A stretch of DNA of 13,663 nucleotides. Source: Acidobacteria bacterium UBA6911 (GTDB taxonomy: Bacteria; Acidobacteriota; UBA6911). Positions 7,171 to 12,592 of the stretch are shown here, piece by piece. The notes under the pieces were generated by a model that was given only the letters and a program-made list of their open reading frames with translations, ran no database searches and was not told where the DNA came from. The first letter of the stretch is position 1. Each line of letters opens with the position of its first letter. The stretch lies in assembly GCA_002451015.1 (NCBI GenBank), contig DKBB01000274.1:1-13663 (forward strand). The letters run 5' to 3'. Made by a program: the position numbers and the translations under genes.

Positions 7171-7467
7171 TCAAATTACTTTTGGCACACGGAAATGCCC
7201 CGACCCCGGGTCCGGAGCATTTGCCAGGCTTTCTTCAACCGGAAGAGACGGCTTGATTTCATCTTCACGAAAAATATGTTTTTCAAACTCTTCCGTCAGG
7301 GACACATGGCTGGTAGGTTCAATGTCATTTACATCCAACTGTTTCAACTGTTCGATATAATCGAGCAGGTGCTGAAATTGAATTGTGAAGGCATCCAACT
7401 CCTCCTCGCTGAAGTGGAGCCTGGCAAGTTCCGCGATTTTCGATACTTCTCTTCGTGAGATAGCCAC
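7171..7467 (-). CDS. gatC: Glu-tRNA(Gln)/Asp-tRNA(Asn) amidotransferase subunit C
   Basis: Small scaffold subunit that wraps between GatA and GatB and is needed for GatA folding. The 98 residues are the usual length. Family features are the N-terminal REVSKIAELARLHFSEEEL, the FQHLLDYIEQLKQLDV helix, the DIEPTSHV turn and the C-terminal extended PGSGHFRVPKVI, which in known structures lies on GatA. Translation starts at GTG (7465-7467), supported by GGGAGA at 7475-7480, seven bases upstream. It lies 66 bases downstream of ribF and 48 bases upstream of gatA, so a ribF-gatC-gatA transcript is plausible. Confidence 0.97.
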   Translation of the reverse strand: MAISRREVSKIAELARLHFSEEELDAFTIQFQHLLDYIEQLKQLDVNDIEPTSHVSLTEEFEKHIFREDEIKPSLPVEESLANAPDPGSGHFRVPKVI

Positions 7468-7533
7468 GATAAGTTCTCCCGGTTATGAATTCTACCCGAA
7501 TTCGCCTGCACCGATTCCGGCGGCCGGCTAAAT

Positions 7534-8487
7534 TCATGAATCGAGCGTGCGATTCAACCAATTAAAATAACGTTCCGCCTTGCAGATATCCTTTTCGATT
7601 TGACGGACCAGTTCATCCTCTCCCGAAAAACGGCGCTCGTCTCGCAACCGGATCAGGAATTCCAGCGTAATCTCTCTGCCGTATATGTCCTGCGAGAAAT
7701 CAAATATGTGGGTTTCAATGCTCAGATCGCCGTCTTTATTTTTATTCACGGTCGGCCGTAATCCGATGTTGGTAACGCCCCTGTATCGGAGCCCATCCAC
7801 GCTCAACAGGGTTACGTAAACCCCGCTTCTGGGTATCAGTTCGTTTAATGTTTGAAGGTTGGCGGTAGGAAAATTAAATTTCCTGCCGATCCCCGTCCCG
7901 TGTACAATGGTTCCGGAAAGTGCAAACGGGCGAGCCAGGAGCCGGCGTGCCAGGCTTACCTGGCCGGAAATCAATGCCTGACGCACCGCCGTACTCGATA
8001 CACGGTTACCGCGAAACTGCACCTGATGGATTTTCCCCGTCAGGAAACCCTTCTCTTCGCCGATTTCCTTCAACAGGTTGAAACTCCCCTGCCTTCGGTG
8101 ACCGAACGCAAAATTGGGCCCTACGTATATCTCTTTGGGGTGCAGCCGTTCCCATAAAATCTTCTCGGCGAAATCACGGGCGCTGATTTGAGCCAGTTGC
8201 ATATTGAAGGGAATCAATACGACGAGAGGAATGCCGAGGGATTCGAATGTATGCAGTTTCTGATCTAGTGTCTGAATCTGCAGCGGTGCATTATTGGGCG
8301 CCAGAACCTGGAGAGGATGCGGATTGAAGGTAAATACGACAGGAGTGCCCCCGATTGCATCCGCGCGCGAAATCAGATCTTTTATCAGAAGCTGATGTCC
8401 CAGGTGAACGCCGTCGAAATTCCCTATGGTAATAACCGGCGCTGTTTGGTTCGGAGGGAGATCCTCCGGTTGATTAACTACTTTCAT
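7534..8487 (-). CDS. ribF: Bifunctional riboflavin kinase/FAD synthetase
   Basis: Phosphorylates riboflavin to FMN and adenylates FMN to FAD. The 317 residues have the standard two-domain order. The N-terminal nucleotidyltransferase (FAD synthetase) domain carries GNFDGVHLGHQ (22-32), FTFNPHPL (53-60), GPNFAFGHRRQG (123-134) and the VSSTAVR loop (163-169). The C-terminal riboflavin kinase domain carries GTGIGRKFNFPTAN (197-210), GVTNIGLRPT (237-246) and SIETHIFDF (256-264), with Glu258 the probable catalytic base. All key motifs are intact. The ATG gives the usual short lead before GNFDG. There is no obvious Shine-Dalgarno sequence; a TATAAG box ends only ten bases before the ATG, so the mRNA may be almost leaderless. 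Upstream lies repeat element copy 2, which separates it from the DUF1844 gene. Confidence 0.97.
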   Translation of the reverse strand: MKVVNQPEDLPPNQTAPVITIGNFDGVHLGHQLLIKDLISRADAIGGTPVVFTFNPHPLQVLAPNNAPLQIQTLDQKLHTFESLGIPLVVLIPFNMQLAQISARDFAEKILWERLHPKEIYVGPNFAFGHRRQGSFNLLKEIGEEKGFLTGKIHQVQFRGNRVSSTAVRQALISGQVSLARRLLARPFALSGTIVHGTGIGRKFNFPTANLQTLNELIPRSGVYVTLLSVDGLRYRGVTNIGLRPTVNKNKDGDLSIETHIFDFSQDIYGREITLEFLIRLRDERRFSGEDELVRQIEKDICKAERYFNWLNRTLDS

Positions 8488-8497
8488 AGTGTAAAAA

Positions 8498-8503
8498 CTT
8501 ATA
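8498..8503 (-). promoter_or_regulatory. Possible -10 box of ribF
   Basis: TATAAG on the - strand ends ten bases upstream of the ribF ATG. No good -35 is seen at 16-18 bases. If used, the transcript would start about 3-5 bases before the start codon, consistent with the missing Shine-Dalgarno sequence. Confidence 0.3.
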
Positions 8504-8583
8504 CGTAAATTTTTCTAACCGATGCGTCTTTTAAATGAATTGCTCCATGACAGCGTGCATCGATAATAAATCAAAGATTAAAA

Positions 8584-8700
8584 ATTGAAGGTTCCGCCTG
8601 ACGATAATTCTCGCTCAATCATAGGGAAGACTTCCGATTATTTAGAGGGAAATCCGATCCCATCATCCTGTTTTTAATTTTCAATCTGCAATCTTCAATT
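8584..8700. repeat. MITE-like intergenic element, copy 2 (about 117 bp)
   Basis: It begins ATTGAAGGTT and ends CAATCTGCAATCTTCAATT; the end is an inverted copy of the beginning. The core TTATTTAGAGG at 8638-8648 lies exactly 54 bases from the left end, as in copy 1. The right 38 bases (8663-8700) match copy 1 at 34 of 38. It occupies most of the ribF-DUF1844 gap, and its last two bases form part of the DUF1844 stop codon (TAA, complement of 8699-8701). Confidence 0.65.
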
Positions 8701-9127
8701 AGATTTTAATGCGATTGGTCTTCGCCATATATTTCATGCGAAGCTCATACAGCACATTCTCAAGCAGCTGTTCTTCATCCTGGCGGAGATTGCCTTTTGT
8801 TTTTTCCTGAAGCATAGTCAGAATGTCGATTGTATGCCTGGAAGCTTCGACATCCTCTTCTTTTTTACCGGAATACGGGCTCGGCACTTCTCCCAACAGA
8901 ACAAGGCCCTGGGTGTAGTAGGAAAGAATGTATGAAGGAAAATCTATCGGAGGCCGCTGCTGTCCATCCGGCTCGGACGCATCATTCCCGGTCTCGGAGG
9001 ACGGCTCATCCGATTCTTTTACCTCCGTTGTTTCGGAAACATCCGAAGCGCGGGATTCTCCGTTTTCCTGGAAACCCCTTTTATCCGTGACTCTGAAGCT
9101 TTCCTGTTCTTCCTGTTCTTTGGTCAT
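8699..9127 (-). CDS. DUF1844 domain protein
   Basis: Function unknown. From the ATG at 9125-9127 it is 142 residues: a highly charged, Ser/Glu/Asp-rich and probably disordered N-terminus (1-58), then a helical domain (60-134). That domain has the DUF1844 pattern: DFPSYILSYYTQGLVLLGEV, then ASRHTIDILTMLQEKTKGNL, then EEQLLENVLYELRMKYM. No membrane segment or signal peptide follows from this start. A GTG at 9188-9190 would add 21 residues including a hydrophobic stretch. I prefer the ATG because AGGTG lies six bases upstream and the extension has no Shine-Dalgarno sequence and runs through an 11-bp tandem duplication. The gene lies upstream of ribF on the same strand, with a repeat element between them. 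Confidence 0.85.
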   Translation of the reverse strand: MTKEQEEQESFRVTDKRGFQENGESRASDVSETTEVKESDEPSSETGNDASEPDGQQRPPIDFPSYILSYYTQGLVLLGEVPSPYSGKKEEDVEASRHTIDILTMLQEKTKGNLRQDEEQLLENVLYELRMKYMAKTNRIKI

Positions 9128-9174
9128 AGCAACACCTATGGTCAAGATTGATTTGAAAATGAATTCAAATAAAT

Positions 9175-9196
9175 AACACCGGCTCAACACCGGCTC
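9175..9196. repeat. Tandem duplication of an 11-bp unit
   Basis: AACACCGGCTC occurs twice head to tail (9175-9185 and 9186-9196), about 50 bases upstream of the DUF1844 gene start. It looks like a slippage-type duplication; it could alter promoter spacing. Confidence 0.8.
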
Positions 9197-9238
9197 AAGC
9201 TAAATTACGGCTGCTTTGCATTACAGGCACGCTCTGAC

Positions 9239-9394
9239 ATGGCTTGTTCCGGTGCAAAGCCTGACTGTCTTTGGGGGGAAATCACCTATTTTGAAGCAGG
9301 AGGACCGGGAGCTCGATTGAAGAAGTACTGTGAATCGGGAAACACATTTCAGGCATGCATCCCTTACGCTCGTTCCCCTTCAGGGCTGTTATAA
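9239..9394 (+). CDS. Small four-cysteine protein (51 aa), unrecognised
   Basis: An ATG-initiated ORF fills part of the 334-base gap between the DUF1844 gene and bfr, on the opposite strand to both. The 51-residue product begins MACSGAKPDCLWGEITYFEA and continues with GGPGARLKKYCESGNTFQAC, ending in PSGLL. It has cysteines at 3, 10, 31 and 40, with aromatic and charged residues spread as in a folded protein. The spacing (C-x6-C ... C-x8-C) suggests zinc or Fe-S binding, or disulfides. A hairpin with a T tract overlaps its stop codon, which supports it being a real + strand gene. Against it, the Shine-Dalgarno sequence is weak (CAGG about 12 bases upstream). I do not recognise the family; the metal-binding idea is inference. 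Confidence 0.5.
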   Translation: MACSGAKPDCLWGEITYFEAGGPGARLKKYCESGNTFQACIPYARSPSGLL

Positions 9395-9409
9395 AGGCCT
9401 GCTCTTTTT
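9381..9409 (+). terminator. Probable intrinsic terminator of the 51-aa ORF
   Basis: CAGGGC (9381-9386) pairs with GCCTG (9397-9401), with one bulged G and a 10-base loop, followed by CTC and TTTTT (9405-9409). The ORF stop codon lies in the loop. Its orientation serves + strand transcription and not bfr. Confidence 0.45.
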
Positions 9410-9461
9410 AGCGGCCCACCGTTCCGCTCCCGGTTACCGTATCCCGCAACTTTCAGACAGA

Positions 9462-9923
9462 TTACATCTGAACGCTCAGATAGACCTGAATTCCCATGTC
9501 TTTTATCTGGTCGAGCTGCTCCTCAAGGCTGTCAAGGTGGTCTTCTTCGTCTTCCAGCAGTTCTTTGAACAACTCTACGGTACCCTGATCTTTCCTCTTT
9601 GTCGCAACGATAATAAGCTCGTTATACATGGCAACGGCCGAAGCTTCCAGCTTCATATCGTTTTTGAGCATGTCGGGAACGGTCGATCCTATGTTGAGCT
9701 TCTTGACGCTCATATCCGGCCTTCCTTCAAGGAACAGGATTCTTTCTATCAGCTCTTCCGCATGCTTCATCTCGTCAATAGACTGTTTCTTTTCGAGTTC
9801 CGCCAGCTTTTTATATCCCCAGTTTTCAAACATTTCAGCATGAACGAAGTACTGGTTTATGGCAGTCAACTCTTCACTCAATGCTTCATTTAGAGATCTA
9901 ATAACGTCTGCATTCCCTTTCAT
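9462..9923 (-). CDS. bfr: Bacterioferritin
   Basis: Forms the 24-subunit haem-containing iron storage shell, oxidising Fe(II) at a di-iron centre and depositing ferric mineral in the cavity. The 153 residues form one four-helix ferritin fold of normal length. The full ferroxidase set is visible: Glu18, Glu51 and His54 (DEMKHAE), Glu93 (MKLEASA), Glu126 and His129 (EDEEDHLD). Met52, the axial ligand of the haem shared between two subunits in E. coli Bfr, is present, which favours a haem-binding bacterioferritin over a plain ferritin. The start is strongly supported by AGAAGGAG (9931-9938 on the - strand), seven bases upstream. It is divergent from the mscS-type gene across about 300 bases. I found no convincing Fur box there. 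It probably counters iron and oxygen stress. Confidence 0.97.
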   Translation of the reverse strand: MKGNADVIRSLNEALSEELTAINQYFVHAEMFENWGYKKLAELEKKQSIDEMKHAEELIERILFLEGRPDMSVKKLNIGSTVPDMLKNDMKLEASAVAMYNELIIVATKRKDQGTVELFKELLEDEEDHLDSLEEQLDQIKDMGIQVYLSVQM

Positions 9924-9992
9924 GAACCGTCTCCTTCTAAAATTTGCCGTTTGAGTCGTAAAACATACTTATTTCCGATCTTTAATTTTCCG

Positions 9993-10012
9993 GTCCGGCA
10001 TCGGCTCCGGAC
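9993..10012. other. GTCCGG...CCGGAC inverted repeat in the bfr/mscS divergent region
   Basis: Perfect 6-base arms with an 8-base spacer (CATCGGCT) lie about 70 bases upstream of the bfr start. It could be an operator half-site pair or an RNA hairpin. The same arms with a 3-base loop follow gltX. No T tract lies on either side. Confidence 0.35.
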
Positions 10013-10101
10013 GTTTACATTCCACAATCTATTTATTTTACATTTTTAAGGCTTGATGTACATGATGAGACTGCTGCAATTTCACATTTCCGGATGGAAG
10101 T

Positions 10102-10236
10102 ATGGACTTAAAGGAACACTTTTCTCTTGTTTTCGGTAAAAATGAGCCCTTAGGATTCTTTTTCAAAGCTAATGATGGGTATTTCGGATTTGTAAAATCC
10201 ACGACGGGAGAGAGCCGCCATGTCACCTTTTCGTGA
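10102..10236 (+). CDS. Possible 44-aa leader ORF overlapping the MscS gene
   Basis: An ATG ORF reads MDLKEHFSLVFGKNEPLGFF and then FKANDGYFGFVK, ending HVTFS. Its TGA lies 17 bases inside the MscS-type gene, in a different frame. The composition is protein-like and its end covers the mscS ribosome-binding site, so translation of it could be coupled to the channel gene. An in-frame TGA lies 12 codons before the ATG and no longer version exists. GGAAG sits only one base before the ATG, so ribosome binding is doubtful. A - strand ORF is open across the same bases. No family recognised; may be chance. Confidence 0.28.
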   Translation: MDLKEHFSLVFGKNEPLGFFFKANDGYFGFVKSTTGESRHVTFS

Positions 10237-11296
10237 TTTCATCCATGCACTGTTCCCCCTGATACCGACCGGTATCGCCATATTGATCATTGTGCTGATT
10301 ATTTTCGGGATTCGCTACCTTATAGATAAACGGGCTCAGACGCACCGGAATGTCACCCGCCAGGTCACGACAATGGTTCTGTCCTTAATCGGGCTCCTGA
10401 TTGTCCTGATGTTTATTCCTGAGCAGTACCTGAGCGAGACTTCACAGGGACAGCTGCTGAGCCTGATCGGGATTCTTGTCAGTGCTGCAATCGCACTTTC
10501 CTCGACGACATTCATCGGAAACGCCATGGCCGGGATCATGCTGCGATCGGTCAAAAGTTTTCGACCCGGAGACTTCGTACGAGTCGGGGATCATTTCGGC
10601 CGCGTCACCGAACGCGGGCTGTTTCACATAGAAATCCAGACCGAGGATCGAGATCTGACCACCCTGCCGAATCTTTACCTGGTCACCAATCCGGTCAAGG
10701 TCATAATGTCCTCGGGGACCATTATCTCGGCGGAAGTGTCTCTGGGCTACGATGTACCCCATTCGGACGTGGGGGAAATTCTCAAAGAGGCCGTAACGGC
10801 CGCCGGGCTGACAGATCCCTTTGTGCTGATCATGGAACTGGGGGATTTTTCGGTCAACTACAGAGCCTCGGGCATGCTGGCGGAAGTCAACCAGCTGATC
10901 TCCGTGCGATCGAGACTCCGGGAAATGATGCTGGACAACCTTCACAAAGCAGGGATAGAAATCGTTTCCCCCAGCTTCATGAATACAAGAGGATTTCCGG
11001 AAAAAAAACAGTTCATACCGCGAAAAGGCGCGCCAAAATCAACCGGGGAATCCGCGTCGGAACCGGGAATAGAGAAAGTGGTTTTCGATATAGCCGACGA
11101 GGCGGAATCGATCGAAAAACTCGATCAGATGATGGCGGAAACCGTGAAGGAAATAGACAGCCTGAAAAACAATCTTAAAGAAACCGTTTCCGACGAGGAA
11201 AAAAATAACATTAAAATTCGGATGGAAGAGCTCGAAACCCGACGGGAGCAGATAGACAGGTTGGTCCTAAAAATGAGCGAAAAAAAGGAAGAATAG
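10220..11296 (+). CDS. MscS-family mechanosensitive ion channel with C-terminal coiled coil
   Basis: Predicted inner-membrane channel that opens under membrane tension to release solutes during hypo-osmotic shock. The 358 residues show TM1 (about 16-34), TM2 (about 51-67) and a pore-lining TM3 rich in Gly, Ala and Ser (about 78-110; ILVSAAIALSS, then FIGNAMAGIML). The MscS beta domain follows (SFRPGDFVRVGDHFGRVTE at 113-131, TTLPNLYLVTNPVKVI at 147-162), then the alpha/beta cytosolic domain to about 253. Residues 284-358 are an added charged, probably coiled-coil tail rich in Glu, Lys and Asp, which simple MscS lacks. The start is supported by GGGAGAG about eight bases upstream. A small ORF overlaps its first 17 bases. 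A HAD phosphatase gene follows closely. Stop is TAG. Confidence 0.93.
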   Translation: MSPFRDFIHALFPLIPTGIAILIIVLIIFGIRYLIDKRAQTHRNVTRQVTTMVLSLIGLLIVLMFIPEQYLSETSQGQLLSLIGILVSAAIALSSTTFIGNAMAGIMLRSVKSFRPGDFVRVGDHFGRVTERGLFHIEIQTEDRDLTTLPNLYLVTNPVKVIMSSGTIISAEVSLGYDVPHSDVGEILKEAVTAAGLTDPFVLIMELGDFSVNYRASGMLAEVNQLISVRSRLREMMLDNLHKAGIEIVSPSFMNTRGFPEKKQFIPRKGAPKSTGESASEPGIEKVVFDIADEAESIEKLDQMMAETVKEIDSLKNNLKETVSDEEKNNIKIRMEELETRREQIDRLVLKMSEKKEE

Positions 11297-11340
11297 GAAC
11301 GTCATTGCCACAATTGTGTAGAAGAGAAAAGGATTCAGGT

Positions 11341-12000
11341 GTGATTCCATTTCAGGCGGTTATATGCGATATGGACGGGCTGCTTCTGGACACGGAAAGC
11401 ATCGCTTTTGCCGCGTTTAAGGAAACATGCGGGCACTTTAAAATCGGGGATCGGAAAGAGCTTTTTATGAAGTGTATCGGGGCAAACCAGACCCTGGGCG
11501 AAAAGATTCTGATGAAAGGTCTCCCGAAACGGGTGGATTTCCAGTCCTTCAGCAGCATCTGGTATGCCAATTACCGGAAGCGAATCCATCGCAAACCACT
11601 TCCCCTGAAAGAAGGCGCCCTCAATCTTCTCAATCACCTGTCATCCCGGCAGATCTCCGCCGCCGTCGCCACCTCCTCCAAAACCGAAACCGCGGTTGAA
11701 AAGCTGCAAAATACCGGCATCCTGCACCTTTTCAAAGTCGTTGTAGGCGGCGATCAGGTGGAGCGCAGCAAACCGTATCCCGATATCTTTTTAAAAACCG
11801 CTGAGCGGGTTGGGGTAAATCCGAAGGAATGCCTCGCGCTGGAAGATTCCGAAAACGGGGTTCGGGCCGCAGTGGCTGCCGGAATGACCGTTATACAGGT
11901 ACCCGACCTTGTGCCTCCCTCGAAAGCCCTGATCGAGCTGGGCCACACGATTCTGAAAAGTCTGAATGATGTTACCGTATACCTGTCGGAGTGTGGATGA
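11341..12000 (+). CDS. HAD-superfamily phosphatase (beta-phosphoglucomutase-like)
   Basis: Predicted Mg-dependent phosphohydrolase or phosphomutase of HAD subfamily IA; the substrate cannot be read from sequence. From GTG at 11341 it is 219 residues. Motif I is VICDMDGLLLDTE (nucleophile Asp10, acid/base Asp12), a helical cap lies at about 19-85, motif II is ATSSKT (110-115), motif III is ERSKPYPDIF with Lys144, and motif IV is ALEDSENGVRAA (166-177, Asp169). All four are intact. The DMDGLLLDTE variant occurs in sugar phosphatases and pseudouridine-5'-phosphatase-like proteins. GTG 11341 is preferred because AAAAGGA lies about eight bases upstream and it gives the usual few residues before motif I. 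A TTG at 11305 would add 12 residues. It lies 44 bases after the MscS gene and converges on the CoA-binding protein gene with 24 bases between stops. Confidence 0.93.
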   Translation: MIPFQAVICDMDGLLLDTESIAFAAFKETCGHFKIGDRKELFMKCIGANQTLGEKILMKGLPKRVDFQSFSSIWYANYRKRIHRKPLPLKEGALNLLNHLSSRQISAAVATSSKTETAVEKLQNTGILHLFKVVVGGDQVERSKPYPDIFLKTAERVGVNPKECLALEDSENGVRAAVAAGMTVIQVPDLVPPSKALIELGHTILKSLNDVTVYLSECG

Positions 12001-12024
12001 TGCAGGGGATACCGGATTCGGCTA

Positions 12025-12465
12025 TCAGGACATCAGTTTCTGATGTTCGATTTTCAGGCATTTTGATTGAACGGCAACCAGGCCCGCTTCCTCTGCCTTC
12101 TGAGCGGACGCGTTATGGGCCAGCCCAAGCTGCATCCACACAACCTTTGCCTGGATCCCTATGGCTTCGTCGACGATTGCAGGAATAGCATCGACGTTTC
12201 GAAAGATATCCACGATATCAACCGGTAGGGGTATCGATGCCAGATCGGGATAGGATTTTTCTCCCAGGATTTCCGACCTGGTCGGATTCACCGGAATAAT
12301 GGTATAGCCCTGTCCTTTCAGATATTCGGCCACCCTGTAGCTGTCTCTTTCCGGCTTGTCCGAGAGTCCGACGATTGCGATGGTTTTGCTGTTTTCCAGG
12401 ATTCCTTTAATTGCATCGTCCAGCGGGTTCGATTCCGGGAATTCACACGACTGTTTCTCCGTCAT
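12025..12465 (-). CDS. CoA-binding protein, YccU-like (CoA_binding_2)
   Basis: Single-domain Rossmann-fold protein related to the CoA-binding domain of succinyl-CoA synthetase; the cellular role is not established. The 146 residues show the family order: TIAIVGLSDKPERDSY (28-43, nucleotide loop), GYTIIPVNP (53-61), LGEKSYPDLASIP (67-79), VDIVDIFRN (82-90), KVVWMQLGL (107-115) and the terminal Cys136 in SKCLKIEH. Residues 1-18 form a short acidic lead. It converges with the HAD gene and lies 127 bases downstream of the carboxylase gene on the same strand, with a palindromic repeat between them, so co-transcription is possible but not certain. Confidence 0.93.
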   Translation of the reverse strand: MTEKQSCEFPESNPLDDAIKGILENSKTIAIVGLSDKPERDSYRVAEYLKGQGYTIIPVNPTRSEILGEKSYPDLASIPLPVDIVDIFRNVDAIPAIVDEAIGIQAKVVWMQLGLAHNASAQKAEEAGLVAVQSKCLKIEHQKLMS

Positions 12466-12554
12466 TATCGCTCCATCGAATCTATGGGTATAAAAATGGT
12501 TAACAAGACAAACACAATGTTTGCTTCTGTTCTAATCCGTATATCCAGATTGTA

Positions 12555-12576
12555 GGGGCGAGCCTTGCGTTCGCCC
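12555..12576. repeat. REP-like palindrome GGGCGA...TCGCCC
   Basis: GGGCGA (12556-12561) and TCGCCC (12571-12576) pair across a 9-base loop GCCTTGCGT, preceded by TTGTAG. It sits 17 bases beyond the stop of the carboxylase gene. The phrase resembles a GTAGGGGCGA..TCGCCC intergenic repeat that I recall from many environmental bacterial genomes. Only one copy is in this window. It may protect the mRNA 3' end of the carboxylase gene. Confidence 0.6.
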
Positions 12577-12592
12577 ACGTTACGAAGACTGA

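Noticed and set aside
5674..7467. Complete gatCAB operon
   Set aside because: Only gatC and gatA are present; the coiled-coil gene after gatA is unrelated to GatB.
8488..8583. FMN riboswitch upstream of ribF
   Set aside because: The space is too short and AT-rich, and the conserved RFN-element sequences are absent.
9128..9190. GTG start adding 21 residues to the DUF1844 protein
   Set aside because: No ribosome-binding sequence, and the extension crosses an 11-bp tandem duplication; the ATG at 9125-9127 has AGGTG at good spacing.
9330..9893. Long + strand ORF antisense to bfr
   Set aside because: It is a complementary-strand shadow of bfr, whose catalytic residues and Shine-Dalgarno sequence are clear.
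9924..10101. Fur box or iron-responsive operator for bfr
   Set aside because: No GATAAT-type hexamer array or good 19-bp palindrome could be found by eye.
10038..10226. 62-codon - strand ORF in the bfr/mscS divergent region
   Set aside because: Low-complexity-like product, no Shine-Dalgarno sequence, and it starts inside the MscS gene; the + strand 44-aa ORF is the more protein-like of the two.
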